NCBI GenBank assembly: GCA_950295325.1
Contig: OX485809.1
Span: 39,589,081 to 39,653,080 of the forward strand
Source of the DNA: Polytrichum commune
Lineage: Eukaryota; Streptophyta; Polytrichopsida; Polytrichales; Polytrichaceae
Length of the DNA: 64,000 nt
Reading direction: 5' to 3'
Below, in pieces: positions 24,041 to 37,095 of this stretch. Made by a program: the position numbers and the translations under genes. Each line of letters opens with the position of its first letter. Within the stretch, counting starts at the first letter, position 1. The notes beneath the pieces are model-generated. The model was not told the DNA's origin. It saw only the letters and a list, made by a program, of their open reading frames with translations, and made no database searches.

Positions 24041-27000
24041 ATGTATGTAAGTCGATGTGGAGCAATAAAGTATAAATCCCAAACACTAACCTAGATTGTA
24101 GGCCCTCCAACTCACCTTTATTTTTGAATGATAATGGTTATTCAACAACCAAGGGCCCAATGGAGCAAGGACGGAATGAGGGTGGATTGGAAATGGGGTC
24201 CATATATACCCACATGACCATGTCGATTGGATGCGACCCCTACCTTCTCAACCCATGGATGTCACATGTCCATGGGTGACAAACAATCGACTGCACACTT
24301 TTAAGTCACCATACAAGTGATTGTTCGTGAGATATCATTTGCCCATGCAATTGATTGTTGATGAGCACCCAATTTTTAAGATGGCTACTAATTAATTAGC
24401 AAATGGAAAATTAAGGCAATTGCTATGAAGCAATTGTCTTTGAAGTTGAAAGTACGGTAGGAGTCGACTCAGTTCAACGACAACTCGCCAACAATCAACT
24501 TAGCCCATCTACTGCTCGTCAACAATCAACATTTTTATCCCAATGTAAATTGTTCTCCCCCCTCTCCCCCTTGAAATTTTTGTGTATGGTGTCATGTTGT
24601 TGTCATAAAATATGATGAACACTGACGTAAAATCTCTAGTGCCAAATCTTTTTGCTTCATTTTTATTAAAATCATGTTTAGCATAGTTGACGGTGAGATC
24701 ATTGTTGTCACCTTAGTTGTCACCTTAGTTACCTTAATAGGTGTTCACTCTTCTTCATTGAACACCTATACATGACCAATATGCATGCTTGTAGTTAAGA
24801 GCATACACTATTCTTAAAAATCATGCATCACTAGGTGATTGGAAAATGTGCTCAACGAATGGACACCATTCTAGGTTCAACAGTGAACACAAGTGGGAGG
24901 ACCTATGTGATTTTTTTAACGAGACTAAACAAAATTCTTCAATTTAAAATCCTAAAACTTTTGCATCTCAAATCTCCATTTTCAGAATTTGAAATGGCAA
25001 GGAGCAGGTGGAACATTGAGGGCCCAACAAATATACTATAGTACCTTTACCACTTTGGCTATTTAGAGGAAAATAATTATTCTACTTTCTATTTGAAATT
25101 CAACAATCCTGGATTTAAAATTTATAAGTTTTAACAAATTTGGATTTCTCTAAAAGTAGTTTAATTATTGTTGACATGGTAAAGGTACTATGGTAGTCAT
25201 TTTCACTTTAAATGTTTTAGGTTTAATGTCATTTTAGGTTAGTGCTTGGTGTACAACTTGTGGAATTACCCTGATGATTTTTGCAAGATCTCACATGCTT
25301 GTTCCAAACTAAACTTTCCATGATTGGGAATTCCTCAAAGACATCAATGCAAATAATGTCATGTAATTATGATATCATGTGATTTATGTTCGAATGTTTC
25401 AAATCATGTTGCTACACCGATTACCCCAATTAGTGCATGTTACTATTCGGAATTACACAATGCTATAACCATTTAATGACGATGCAATACTTTACCGAGC
25501 AAAATCATTTCATGCTCTATAATGTCCAAACAACATATTGAACTTTCATTAGTAAAAATCGAACTCCTAAGACATAAGTGCACTGCTTAACTCTGAATAG
25601 TAACACGCACTAATTGAGATATCAGTGTGGTGTATTAAAAAGGTTAGTACTTAGGATACACGGTGGATCATTTAGAAGGTTGACTTTCAGCCCAGTAATG
25701 ATGTATATGTCGAGGTATTTTCCTTAATTAGCCGAGCCCACTTTCAAGTTAAGACCTAGGCAATCATTAGTGACTATGGTGGCATCAATGCAGAAGCCTG
25801 TGGCAACATGATTTATGACTTGGAGAACCCAATATATACATGGATGTCAAGATGGCCACTTACTTAGGGTTTGTAGGTGCACTTTGTTATCAAGCAAGAC
25901 CCAGATGGGGGGCCAAGTACTGTACCTTATTTGAGGGTGCACCTCGTTGCACTTCCAAGAATAAATACATTTAATTTTTTTGGAGGCATTTGTAGCCATA
26001 AGGTAGATGTGCCTAGTTCGAACAAGGTCCTCAAATGGGCACCTCTTTTCGGGTGGTAAACGAACTGCTCAGGGGTGTTAAATGGACAACCTTGCAAGTG
26101 GCCACCAAATGTCTTCCCATGGGCGCCTGTTAAAGTGCAGCAACCACCACTTTGAAGCAGCAAGGGAGTGTGCAGCCACTTGCAATGTGAGTATCAATCA
26201 CTTGTTGAGTTATGCATGGGTAATAGAGAGTGTAGAGACACTCACCTTACCGGGATCAACGTGATTGAATTGCCCGTTCGACCCACCCTTGGTATCATGT
26301 TCATTGGATATAATATCACTGGTGCATGACTACTAACCCCTCTCGGGGTGGGGGTGGGCACTATAGTAATCAAGGTGACCATAGGAACTAAGTGATTGGA
26401 TGATCTTTACAGTGATGGGGTTAATGTGGTTATGTTGTTATAGGGGTATATGATCATTTTTCTTCATGAGGTGGTCGCCGAGTCATAAGACTTCTTAAAT
26501 GGTTCATTGTAACATCACATGTTTAATAGTCCAGGTTGGATCCCTCATGGCCCTTGTATGAGCATGGGTAGTAACACTCGTATTCAAATTGGGAGAGGAG
26601 TTGGTTGAGATTGTGCTAAGCTCAACTTCAATTCTGAGATGTCCCACTATGGTTTTGGGTGGAGGCGCCATCAATTTTCGGCTGCAAAGTCACCCATTTA
26701 AGGACGCAAAGAGCATGAGAATCCACCAACCAACTCTTTCATTCTGGATCAGTTCTCTGCACACGGGCGAGCGGTCGTGGGAGGCAAAAATTAGTCGGTT
26801 TCAAGGAGGGATGACACATGAGTTTAGGGAATTAGATGTGTGGCAGCTCTTACCTGATAGTGAGGCCATTGCAAAACTAAGTGATTCCGAAGGAGATGTC
26901 GCGAGGGTCAAAGAGTCAAAGAAACTGAGTTTCCAGTGGGGATGATGCATGTCAGTAGGGGCGAGGATCGTGCCTCCGAAGAGCGCATGCCTCGCCGAGA

Positions 27001-27060
27001 TGGAGTTGTGCGACCTTGGCTCAACTATGCTCCACCAATTTGAGGTAAACCAACTGCACA
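24041..27060. other. Intergenic, AT-rich; one unassigned ORF
   Basis: No recognisable gene. On the plus strand, 26589-26945 is open for 118 codons; its second half (about 26760-26940) reads as an ordinary soluble acidic protein stretch, but no family was recognised and there is no partner exon. A piece near 24836-24920 loosely resembles the dispersed repeat at 36.3 kb. Confidence 0.4.
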
Positions 27061-27064
27061 AAAT

Positions 27065-27460
27065 GTAGACATGGAAGAGGTTTCTAGTTGAATGTGAGTG
27101 GGGACACCACATGAGTTCTAATTTGGCAGCCATGCGAGAATATAATAGAGAGGTTTCTAGTTGAATGTGAGTGAAGGCAGCTTTTGGTTTGGCAACCACA
27201 TGTAATCAGAGAGGTGGGTAGTAGAATGTCAGTGGAGGCAATTGAGAATGTGCAGCCACACGTAATTAGAGAGGATTGCAGTTGAATGCAAATGGAAACA
27301 ACTTCAAATTTGATAGCCATATGTAATTAAAGAGGTTTCTAGTTAAATGAAGGCCGCTGAAAACATGCAGCCACATGTATTGAGAGGTTTTTAGTTGAAT
27401 GTGAGTGGAGGAAGCTTAAAATGAGCAACCACATGTAATCAAATAGGTTTCGGCTTGATT
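27065..27460. repeat. Degenerate minisatellite, ~6 units of about 60 bp
   Basis: The phrase AGAGAGGTTTCTAGTTGAATG-AGTGGAGGCA followed by GGCAGCCACATGTAATC recurs about six times at roughly 60-70 bp spacing (starts near 27073, 27147, 27211, 27271, 27331, 27386). Units vary at many sites. It lies upstream of the broken transposase gene. Confidence 0.75.
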
Positions 27461-27936
27461 GTTGGATGATTACAATTAATTGCGATGTGGGGAATCCGTT
27501 CGAGTTTGGGAGTGACTTTGAATACGGCATTGTAGTCGAATTTGGCAGTCTGCTTAGAGCTTGTTTGATCAGAGTTTACATTAGTTGGAACAAGCAATGA
27601 AATTGGGAGCTTGTTATAAGAATGCAGCGAGGCCTTTGACCTGAATGTGAGTGGTTAGTTGTTGGCGTGTGAGAGAGTACTCGATTGATGATGGATGGTT
27701 GTGAGAGTTGTTGAAGATTAAATGTGCTTACAAATTGTTTATGCGTGGTATAGGATTCACACAGGGAGCACCAGAAGGCTCATCAAGTATTCGGAGACGA
27801 CAGGGTGGCCCTGCACAAGGAAATCATCACACTCCACATCATGAGAGGTTTACAACGTCACAACCATCCATGTCACGTTCATGAGGTGGGATGCCAACTC
27901 CCATGAAGGCATGTCGATCGTGATCGGCATGGGCCA

Positions 27937-29363
27937 GTGCAGGAGATATCATCCTTGACCATCCAATTCAATGTTGATTTGGCAGACCCAACTCCAAGGT
28001 CATGGGATCCCAATGTTCCAGACAAAGAGACTAATGTGAAGAGATTCTCCAAGGCAATGATACGAAAGAATGGCAATCATCGGAGTGATGAGCAGCTCAA
28101 ACAAGCCTTGCAAGTGATAGATGGTGGTTTCAAGAGTTTTGACAACCTCAAGGGAAAATTGTGTTTTGATTAGGACATTAAGGAACCACCTCCTTGGCAA
28201 CACCATAGGGAGGAAAAGGGAAAATAAAGGTGTGCTCACACCAATCGAGGAAGAGGAGGTTGCGGAGTTTGTGGAAAAGATGGCGAGTATCGGCCATCCG
28301 GGCCATGTTGGGTTGTCTTTAGCACAAGTCCGGATCAAAGTGTCGAAGATCATTCAAGAGCGTCCAACGCCAAGGGCCGGATGTTTGCTAGGATGGAGTT
28401 GGGTTAGGTGGTTCCGTGCCAACCATTCCCACCTCACACTTGGTGTGACTCAAGGATTGGAGATTGGGATAGCAAGGGGCTTGTGTCCCGGGAATGTGCT
28501 AGCGTTCTACAACATCCTCACTCACATTTTAAAAAGCATAATTACCCACCAATTGAAATTTGGAATGCCAATGAATCTAGCGTTCAAACGAGTCGCAATG
28601 ATGATGCACTTGTGCTTGCCTCACGCCCGGGTATGCAACTCCCATATTATACGCAGGGGGCATCGTACTTAAAACGGCTAAGAGGACGGCTTTTGTAAAA
28701 ATTATATCAAATTATATCAAATTAAAATGATCAAAAAGTTGGGTGAAGATCAAATTAAATGAAATGAGATGAAAAAAAAGTTGGGTAAAAACCAAATTAA
28801 ATCAAATGAGATGAAATTTTTTTTTGGGTGAAGACCAAATTAAATAAATGAGATGAAAAAAAAGTTGGGTTGCATATTTATTAAGCCTCCCATTAAAATT
28901 GTAAGCCACGAATAGTTGCCTCCCATTAAAATTATAATTCATTCACAATGTTAAAATTTTATTAAAAAGTCCAAAAAGTTGGGTAGTTTGACCTATGGTA
29001 CATGTATTAAAAAAATCATATAATTACATTTTTAATGCAATTATATGCTTCAAAATATATTCATTTCCTATATATAATTACATTTTTGGATTCCTTGTTA
29101 GAAGGGCTACAAGGGTTTCCTACATTAAAACAAATTATATCACTCAATATTGGACTAAAACATATTATAAGTGCTTATAATCAGGACCATATAATACGGG
29201 AGTTGCGTACCCGGGGCCTCATGAGGTGTGAGGCAAGTATACATCATTACCCCCGATGAAAGTGAACACCTTTCGGTGCTAACTTGTATCAATGCGGTTG
29301 GAGAGAGCATTCCCAATTTCTATATCTTTAAGGGCAAGAAATTTATGTTTCATAAAGGATGAC
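27937..29363 (+). pseudogene. Decayed CENP-B/pogo-type transposase split by a MITE
   Basis: The first piece (27937-28135) carries the start of a psq-type helix-turn-helix (RSDEQLKQALQVIDGGF). A one-base frameshift near 28135 moves the rest (TLRNHLLGNTIGRKRENKG, then the CENP-B/Tc5-type domain GVLTPIEEEEVAEFVEKM..GWSWVRWFRANHSHLTLG) to another frame. A second shift near 28530 gives the first DDE block as IEIWNANESS, where pogo-type enzymes have N-A/M-D-E, so the first catalytic Asp is Asn. The frame reaches VLAS at 28622, is cut by the 28626-29215 MITE, and resumes at 29224 as GVRQVYIITPDESEHLSVL..CINAVGESIPNFYIFKGKK, stopping at 29363. The later catalytic residues are not recognisable. DNA transposase of the pogo/Tigger branch of Tc1/mariner; not functional. 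Its terminal repeats were not found. Confidence 0.8.
28626..29215 (+). mobile_element. MITE family A copy 1 (590 bp) with 8-bp target duplication
   Basis: Ends are CCCGGGTAYGCAACTCCC and its inverse; the inverted match extends to 26 bp with one or two differences. It is flanked by GCCTCACG (28618-28625) and GCCTCATG (29216-29223), an 8-bp duplication with one C-to-T change at a CpG. It inserted into the pogo-type transposase. Compared with the copy at 42687-43191 it has an extra ~85 bp, made by additional tandem units of AAGTTGGGTGAAGACCAAAT-type sequence at 28736-28866. It encodes no transposase. The 8-bp duplication fits hAT elements, but the CCCGGG termini are not the usual hAT form. Confidence 0.9.
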
Positions 29364-32300
29364 CTAAGATCCCCCCTCCCCCCCTTAAGGCCATTTTTTG
29401 GATGTACTATGGGCCTATGTGTGTTGTGTGTTGAAGAGTTAGCAGCCTTAAACGGTTTTCACTCATGCATGCATCAATGTAGTAGATAGATGTAAATAAG
29501 TGCCAACTTAGTAAAAGTACAAAACAGTGGCCACTGTATTAAAATTTGGCCGCCAGCTTGGGTAGTCCTTGCAAAGAAATTACACTAGAATATCTGCTAA
29601 TCGTAGTAAGTCCCCTCAAAATGGCACCTCTACCCTACACTTAGTGCCAATTCACATGCATGGGGTCCCAAGTCCTAAATCCCACTCGTGTTAGCAAGTC
29701 CCATCGTGGAGGCAAAGCCTCAACTCATGAGCCTCAAGTAATGACTAAAATTTGGTTAAATATCATTAAAGTCGGATCTTGATTATTTTATGCAAACTTT
29801 TTTGCAGGACTAGGTTGAGAGTTGGGTCTAGCTTTTTGCTCGACTAAACCCACAACACAAGTCCCAAGCTTGTTGCCATGTAGACATCCATGTCATAATT
29901 GGGACTTAGAACTTAGAACCCCGTGTGAAGTGGTAAGTCCCAATTTCCATGCTCTCAACGGTTGAGATTGCATGGATTCATGTGACTTGAGACTTAGGAC
30001 TTGAAGACCCATGGGAACCGGCCCTTAGCCAGCCTCTAACTTAGTTCATTATACTTGAATCCCTGTGTGATTTTATGATGACATCATGTGATTCTATGAA
30101 GAAATCATGTAAGTTACATTGTGTATCTTGGTCAGGTTCTCAGTGTTCTCCTTGATGCTCAAGGTCAATGAGCTGTCTTGGTGAGGTGTATTAATATCAT
30201 CCTATCAATGGAAATTCCCATTTGATCCAAATCTAAGAAAACCTCATGATCACTTAACCAATTAAAAAAATTTATGGCTTGTTAATTATAGGTATGTGAG
30301 TTAGTGTTTGGGAAGATTTTTGGGCATAATCGGTCAATTTGAAAATCCCAATGTTTCCAATTCCAACCGGTTACATGTTGCGATCTTTCATGTTTTTTCT
30401 TTAGAGATTTGAGGTATGTTTCATAGATTTCTTTACCATGATCAATAATTTTTCCAAAGTCTTGAACTTCAATTGGTTATTTCTCAAACTCAACCAGTTC
30501 ATTTTTAACTAGTGGTCGGTTCTCCCTGTTCATTGATGTGAGTTTCCACGAATGAATTTCATTTGGGGGAGGTGTAATAATTAACGCTTTTTTTTTATGT
30601 ATCCACATTTACTTCATTTGACGGGTTACTTTTTCGTTGCCTTTCAATGTGACATGACAACATCAAAAAATACCTTTCAAATGATGGGTTGATTTTTTAT
30701 TTTTTTTCACACAAAACTGAAGATTAAATCATATTCTTTCAAAAACAAATGTAGAGAAGGTTGAACTGCTCACAATGTTTAACCCAAACTAAGAACTCTC
30801 CAATTCCTCTTGGTGCACCATAACTCAAACATTTCCCTCCAATCCATATTCTCCACCTCTATCATGCTTTGTGATACTCTCATCAAAGCATTCAAATTGT
30901 GCAACTTCATTGAAGCTCGCAAGTGGCTCTTGATAGCATTTTGTTTTTAAAATCTCCTTTCTCAAAGTGCAATACTTGAGGGAATGACAAGTATTTTTGG
31001 CAAAGGTTTCATGAGATGTGGCCATTGCAATTTACATACCATTCGTTAATGCCCCCATAAAAATGTTAGGACTCATACAATGATATGTTTGTACATTCAT
31101 GCTTGAAAGTTTCTACAAACTCAAGCAACACGGCGCTCTACTTGCATCGCTTTCAACCGTTGTCAAACACTCAAACTTGCTGCTTCTATGGATGTCGGTC
31201 ACTTCCAAACACTCAAACGTACACCAAACTATAGTTGACCTCACTAAGTTGTTGACCTATAACATTTTTTAGCACTTGTTTATATAACGCAGGTTGCACT
31301 GTCATTGAGACTTCCGCAAACATGAGTGGATCTTAGTTTACAGAAATCATTGCAATTCTCCGTGAGCTCATGTCTACTCTCCTACTTTCTAAATAAAACC
31401 CTCTTCAATGCTCACAATCACATTTCACACCAACTCAACACCAACTCAATTTGGGTTTAGCTAGGTCGGGGTCACTTACGAGTGTCAAAATCGACTCGTA
31501 TCTCATGAATCACTATATATAAACTCAAAGCTTTTGGCTTGTGTATATAATGGAATACAACATCGTTTCCGCCCATCATTATGAGGTAAGTTTCACAAGC
31601 AATAATGGTTGAGGGGACCTTTCTTTTGACGGGCCGCTTTTTCTATTGAATGTTTTAAGATTCCTTTTTGGGAGTTATGTGCCGTTCTTTTTGGCTTGGG
31701 ACGTACGGGTGTGAAACGAAGCCTCGGGTGGGACCCATAAGGTGATGTGGATCTTGTGGTGCATTGAATTCCCCATGGGGCATTTAATAAGTAAGGGTGA
31801 AGACCTAAATGGGGAAGGCTAGGGGGCCTAGGGAGCCATAGGGGATAAGGGAGCCGTAGCTTTAATTTCCACTTAAATCCATTCTTGGGTTGGTCCACCT
31901 GGCAGCCTTGCTATTTGGGAGTTCCAACACACATAAAGCGGTGGGGGCCATTAAGCCTTTCATTAGAAGCTCATGCTAAACAAACCCCCATTCCAAACGA
32001 GGCTCCTAGCTAGAAGCTCGCCTAGCTAGGAAGGGGCCTAGTACACTGGCCTAGCCTACTACTTGCCACCCCTACCTTATGGATGCCCATCCAAAGCTCC
32101 CGGTAGATTTTTGTGCTGTAGCCGGTCATATTCCTACTGTTTCCAAGTCCGACCGGGTGCTGCCGGTTCCCCTTTACTAATTGGAGGTACTGTATGTTTC
32201 ATACATTCTTCAACAATGATCGATACGTTTCTTGAACTTCAACAATTGATTTCTAACACTCAACCGGTTAATGTTGTGTGTAGTGTCACTTCGTATTTGG

Positions 32301-33119
32301 AGTTACACAATGATGGCCTTATTAACTAAAATGAACCAATTGGGCCATTATGAGACAATCCTTTTGTCACAATTATTGATAAGATCTCTCATATTACAAT
32401 TGATTATTTGCATGGTTTTATAAACATGTGTGGGTGTATTGGAATGGTTGAGTTGTATTTTAAGAACCCTCAACGGGTATTCATTACATTCCCATCACGT
32501 TCCCTACATTAAATTGAGCGGACCAATTGGCTCATTTTAGTTGATAAGGCCATTATGCTATATCTTTTTACTATTAATGTATGCAACTTTGCATGCAAAC
32601 CAACCAATTCTCCACTACCAAAGCTTTGATTGAAGTTTAGAAAATTTCTTGAAACTTGACAATTCAGTTGATGATTTGGATAATTTGCAACCATAATCGG
32701 TCACATAAAATCTCCAATTTGATGGTCACTTCTTATTTTATTTATTAGTTAAAACTATGATCCACATAACTGTTTTGTTAAATGAACATGCCCAATCTAA
32801 CACACACACACACACACACATCACGTCATTGCCACAAGCATGTTATTTGGAATCATTATATTGTTAGACAACATGGATGACGTTTCCTACAATTGTTTCT
32901 TAGTGTTGGTGTTGTGCAAACTCAATGTTGGCATGATGGGCGTCCTACGCAACTCATATTGACCAATGATCACTACGAAACTTAAGAATAAAACTGCACA
33001 ACAATCACACATGTTGGCAACTTGTGACTAGTAACACCTAAGTTAAATGACAAGTATGGTTGATTATATTTCTAAACATGCGCATCCTCTGTACACTATC
33101 AATTGCCTAGGCCAAGCCC
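29364..33119. other. Intergenic, no gene seen
   Basis: AT-rich with no supported coding region. About 30310-30530 and 32100-32290 share phrases such as TTTCCAA-TCC-ACCGG, TATGTTTCATA and CTTGAACTTCAA..TCAACCGGTT with each other and with 11000-11170 and the tandem units inside the hAT element at 54.1 kb. They look like old copies of one dispersed family. Confidence 0.5.
32801..32820. repeat. (CA)10 microsatellite
   Basis: Ten perfect CA dinucleotides followed by TCACG. Confidence 0.95.
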
Positions 33120-33318
33120 GGAAGGTGGACTCTTCATACCACGTACAAACTAGAGTGAGTGTAAGAAGGGGTATTATTTGAGGCATTAGTGTGCATGATA
33201 TACATAACAGAAAGGTATTTTTTTTCTTGAGAGTGTGTATTTAGAAAGGTATTACTAACTTTGAAGTAAAGGTAGATGTACAAAAGGGGACCCTAAAGTT
33301 TAGGGGAAAAAAACTGAT
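33120..33318 (-). repeat. Dispersed ~200-bp repeat, inverted relative to 43.7 kb (copy 1)
   Basis: Its reverse complement parallels 43688-43885: CCTTTTGTACATCTACCTTT, CACACT-GAGAAAAATA, CACTAATGCCTCAAATA and GGTATGAAGAGTCCACC appear in the same order. No target duplication recognised. Confidence 0.7.
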
Positions 33319-33802
33319 AATAAGTGTGAGTTTCATCCAATACATGTTTTTATCGATTGTTGTCATATAGTAATATCCTCAATGACTACCTTGTTCATTC
33401 TTGTTAGGGTTGGCATTTGGGTTCTACTTTTTTAGCCATGAGGCTCTTGAAGCGCTCATGGGCTTCCTTTGAGTTTGCTCTACAAACGAAAGCTATGCTA
33501 TTATGCTCTTGTCTTCATTTGTTTGATGCAATCATCAAGTTACTTGTTATGATTGAAAAAGATTCAGTGACTTTCTCTTTGGAAAGTGAAAGTAGATTTT
33601 ATATGTAATTAAGGCCTATTCGATTCATAATTTACACATACTATACCTAGTGGGGGCATTTATCACATCAAATTTCAAAAGCTTAGTGTAAATACATTAA
33701 TTCATTTTCTAGCATGCAGTTAGTCCGTATACATTCATTTGTCTCTACAAACCTCTCGTATATAGGGGGTTTAATTTCAAAGTGACCCACGCACATCACT
33801 TA

Positions 33803-34314
33803 TGCCCCCTCCCCACTTGACATTAGCTAAGCCTAAAAGTGGGTTCTTAAAAATGAGCGTTCACACCATTGACATTATCTAGTGCCGAGCCTAGTTGGCA
33901 AATGATGTGGCATGGCTTAAAAGTGGAGGTTTTAAGCTAAAACTACCGACCCTCCCATCGGTACCTAGACATGAGGCAAGAATGTAGGACCTCTAAAAGT
34001 GTTGCCTCCCGCTCTTGTGATTGGTTGCTTTTTAGTCTTAGCTATGAGGGCACAAGGAGCTTCATTAACAAAAACCGATGGTAAGTATTAAGGCATTTGG
34101 GGATGGGACAAAAACTACCCAACATTCATTGGTTGGTAGATATAACAATGAACATGTGTGAAAGCTACTTAACTAAAACCTATTTGGAAATCTCCGGAGC
34201 AAGTTCTTGTAGGTGCATTGGGATAGCCGGACGTGTCCACTATAACCGAGGGAGCTTTACCCGGGTTTTAGGGAAGTCTTTGGTTATTTGCTAATGTCAA
34301 GTGGGGATGGGGCA
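33803..34314 (+). mobile_element. Harbinger-like MITE, copy 1 (512 bp)
   Basis: Termini TGCCCCCTCCCCACTTGACA and the inverse, about 26 bp with one mismatch, are flanked by TTA on both sides (33800-33802 and 34315-34317). A 3-bp TWA duplication is the signature of PIF/Harbinger transposons. It is nearly identical to the 511-bp copy at 56232-56742, which lies in the opposite orientation. A 65-codon open frame (34097-34294) is present in both copies, but it is probably only a by-product of their similarity. Confidence 0.92.
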
Positions 34315-34317
34315 TTA

Positions 34318-36175
34318 GGATTCCAAATGAAGAGTCCACCCCCCGACATGCCCGGACTAGACGCCCACCTTTTTGAATTGGGCTCCCACTACTATTACCA
34401 AGGTAAAGGGTCCCTAGTAAAAACTTGACCCCCATAGGTTCAATTTAAGCGGGTCACTTTAGACTAATTTGAGGCCCTTGATGCTAATTTTGGGATCAAA
34501 CTATAGAAATACGAAAATATATATTCTATAAAGTTAATAACTACGTTTTACCTTCGGTAATAATGGTGGGGCCCAACTCAAATAGGTGGACGTCCAGCCT
34601 TGGCAAGTTGCCTATGCAAGATCTGTACACTTTTACATTCGTGGATCTATCACTTGACATTTACTGACAATTTTGGTGTTGGATAACTACCTAAGCATAC
34701 CTTCTACACTAGTTAATGTGGCGCACTATAATTTTGTCATACAACCATGTTTTTGGTCAAGGCAACTTTCTTGACCCATGCCATTCTTGAACCCACAAGA
34801 TGTCATATTGAAAACTAGAAATATGGAAATTGATAGTCTTTACAAGAACATGGGATGAAAAACACTATGCCAAATACTATTATACGAAGAATTTAAATGT
34901 TTTCTTAATATTTTATTACCTTTAGTTATATTATATTATATTATTTATTTGCAAACCACCCTAATTTTCAACTCACACATAAAATACATTGTACAGTGGG
35001 CCATGATATTTACTACCCACACTAACTTTCAACCCAGGGTAATAGGTGTAAATAGTGTAGTTTGTGTGACTCAACCGATTGGACATGAAGTTTCCGGGGA
35101 CCACATTGTGGTGGCCAAATCCTCAAGTTCCAACCTCCTCCTCATTGGTCGTAGGTGTTTGTTTTTTTAAAGGGAAAGGTGAGTGGTTTGGGGGGGTAGC
35201 CATGCCCATGTGATGCTTTGAAAAGTAGTACTAGCTTTAATTAGTTTATGATGTACTGGTCTAGTTTGTTCATTTTTTTAATTTTAATTTTAATTTTTAA
35301 AAAAAAAAACACTATCTGCTGGCTATGGAGTGACTACACTAAAAAATAATTGTATTTAGTGTCACCAATTGTATTTAGTCTTTCTTAATACAAATTGTAA
35401 ACCGTCCGTGTAGTATCATTAACACTAAACGTAAACCAACATCATTTGTCATTCCTTGTAAAAGAAACTGGACAGTATAAATCTACAATGCTACAATTAT
35501 TGTCACTTACTGAGTGATTTTTCATCCAAATTTCAATCATTTGTGACCATATTTCATTACAAAAATGTTAGGATGTAGAATATACTAATCGTTGTAGGTA
35601 CTTCATTATAGAAATGTAATTTGTGATGATAGTATAATGTATTTGTAAACTTCTTCATAAGAAGTGTCTTTAGAAAAGTTTAATGACATTAAATACGATA
35701 TTGAGTGTAGTTGCTCTAGTACGCTTTTTTCTTCAAGTTGTCATAAAGAGATTATGAATCTTTTAAGTGGTGAACAATTTTCTCAAGCTAAGTAGGAACC
35801 ATTATACTTTTGATCCAAGCATTAGATTTTAAATCCTCAAAGAATATTTTCCTTTAAAGAAGAGTTGTTGAAAATATTTCTTTAAATGCCCATAGTGAAA
35901 ATTTATAAACTTTTCCACAACAATCAGTTCTCAATCTTGTCATTTGAAATCTAAAATCCAGTGTGTGATCATCAAATTGATGTAATTATCTACATTAAAC
36001 TAGAAATATCCATTAAAATGATAATTAAAAATGACAAATTTTAATGCCCACATTACATGCTTTATATGCAAAATGAAATGGAATTTGAGGGCTTGGCCTT
36101 TGAGAGAAGATGTAACAGAAACACAATGTGGCCTAAATTTGATGGTACACATTCACCTCTCTAACAAGAGCTAAG
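34318..36175. other. Intergenic, very AT-rich, no gene seen
   Basis: Long A/T runs (for example 34928-34948 and 35271-35311) and no coding signal. Nothing recognisable beyond low-complexity sequence. Confidence 0.6.
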
Positions 36176-36177
36176 GA

Positions 36178-36595
36178 GTACTTCACTAAGGTAGATGTGC
36201 CTAATTCGATCACTTGTCTTAATCTAACACCTATATTTGTGTGATATGTCCACTGGTATGGTCCCAAAAAAGGATAGTACCACAAAGACATGTGTTTAAA
36301 AGAGATTGGACTATGTCCTCACGATATATTAACCACTCTAAGTTCAATAGTCAACAAAGTAGTCTTGGGGCACTTATATGACCATTTAATGAGCATTAGA
36401 ATATTCACTTTGATAATGAATAAGATATTCATATGAACTCCAAACATTATGAGGAAAGTGGCTACGACCTCAACTTGGATTTGCTAACCATCTCACATTA
36501 ATCATATGTTTCATATCCTAGGAGACGTGGGCTAGTCAAAAGAAGTACCCAATGAAGACCTATCTTATACCTCAGGTGACGAACGGACACCAATA
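36178..36595 (+). repeat. Dispersed ~400-bp repeat (copy 1)
   Basis: Parallels 41510-41905 in the same orientation, sharing AGGTAGATGTGCCTA, AAAAGAGATTGGACT, TATTTAATGAGC, AATAAGATATTCATATGA, GAGGAAAGTGG and TGTTTCATATCCTAGGAGA. A shorter relative lies in FAM21 intron 8 at about 6265-6405. Unclassified; no termini found. Confidence 0.75.
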
Positions 36596-36978
36596 ATTCT
36601 TAAAAGTTGAAGCAACTCGGTTTTCTTCATGATGACATGTGTGGACCCAAAACATTGGAATAGTGTATACCAAAGACTTCTCCATGACATCATTCAAGTA
36701 CCACAATGGGCATAGTAGTGTGCTACACAAGCATTTGAAACATGTCAAATCCTTATAAAAACTCCAAACATACTAATTAACTTCATGCTCAAGATGTGCT
36801 CTACATTCTAGCTAGAGTAGAGGCGCCCATAAATAATCACTTAAGAGATTTTGCGCCAGATCTAGAGAAGTATAAGGCATTGCAAAATTTTCTTGTGTAG
36901 GAAGATAGAATTCAGGACGACGGTAAATTTTTAGGTAATTTTTTTCTTTAAATTGAAATTACTATGATTTTGGAGGCT

Positions 36979-37095
36979 CAAAGTTGGCATGAACATATTA
37001 CCAATGTCTAGAGTAGGTCATAACCGCTTACTTTTGAAGTCAAAAGTTGACCTGAACATATTACTAATGTCTAGAGTCTATCACAACCGCTCATT
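36979..37095 (+). repeat. Short tandem duplication (~63-bp unit)
   Basis: Two copies share GAACATATTAC-AATGTCTAGAGT followed by TCA-AACCGCT, spaced about 63 bp apart. Confidence 0.75.

Noticed and set aside
27065-27460. CRISPR-like repeat array
   Set aside because: Units are degenerate and contiguous with no fixed-length unique spacers, and the genome is eukaryotic; it is a minisatellite.
29035-29259. Open frame of about 60 codons conserved between 29.0 kb and 43.0 kb
   Set aside because: Both copies lie inside the same MITE family and are close to identical throughout, so conservation of the frame follows from recent copying; the peptide resembles nothing and spans the TIR.
34097-34294. 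65-codon frame conserved with 56252-56449
   Set aside because: It lies within the two near-identical Harbinger-like MITEs. No transposase or other domain is recognisable and 512-bp MITEs are not expected to encode protein.
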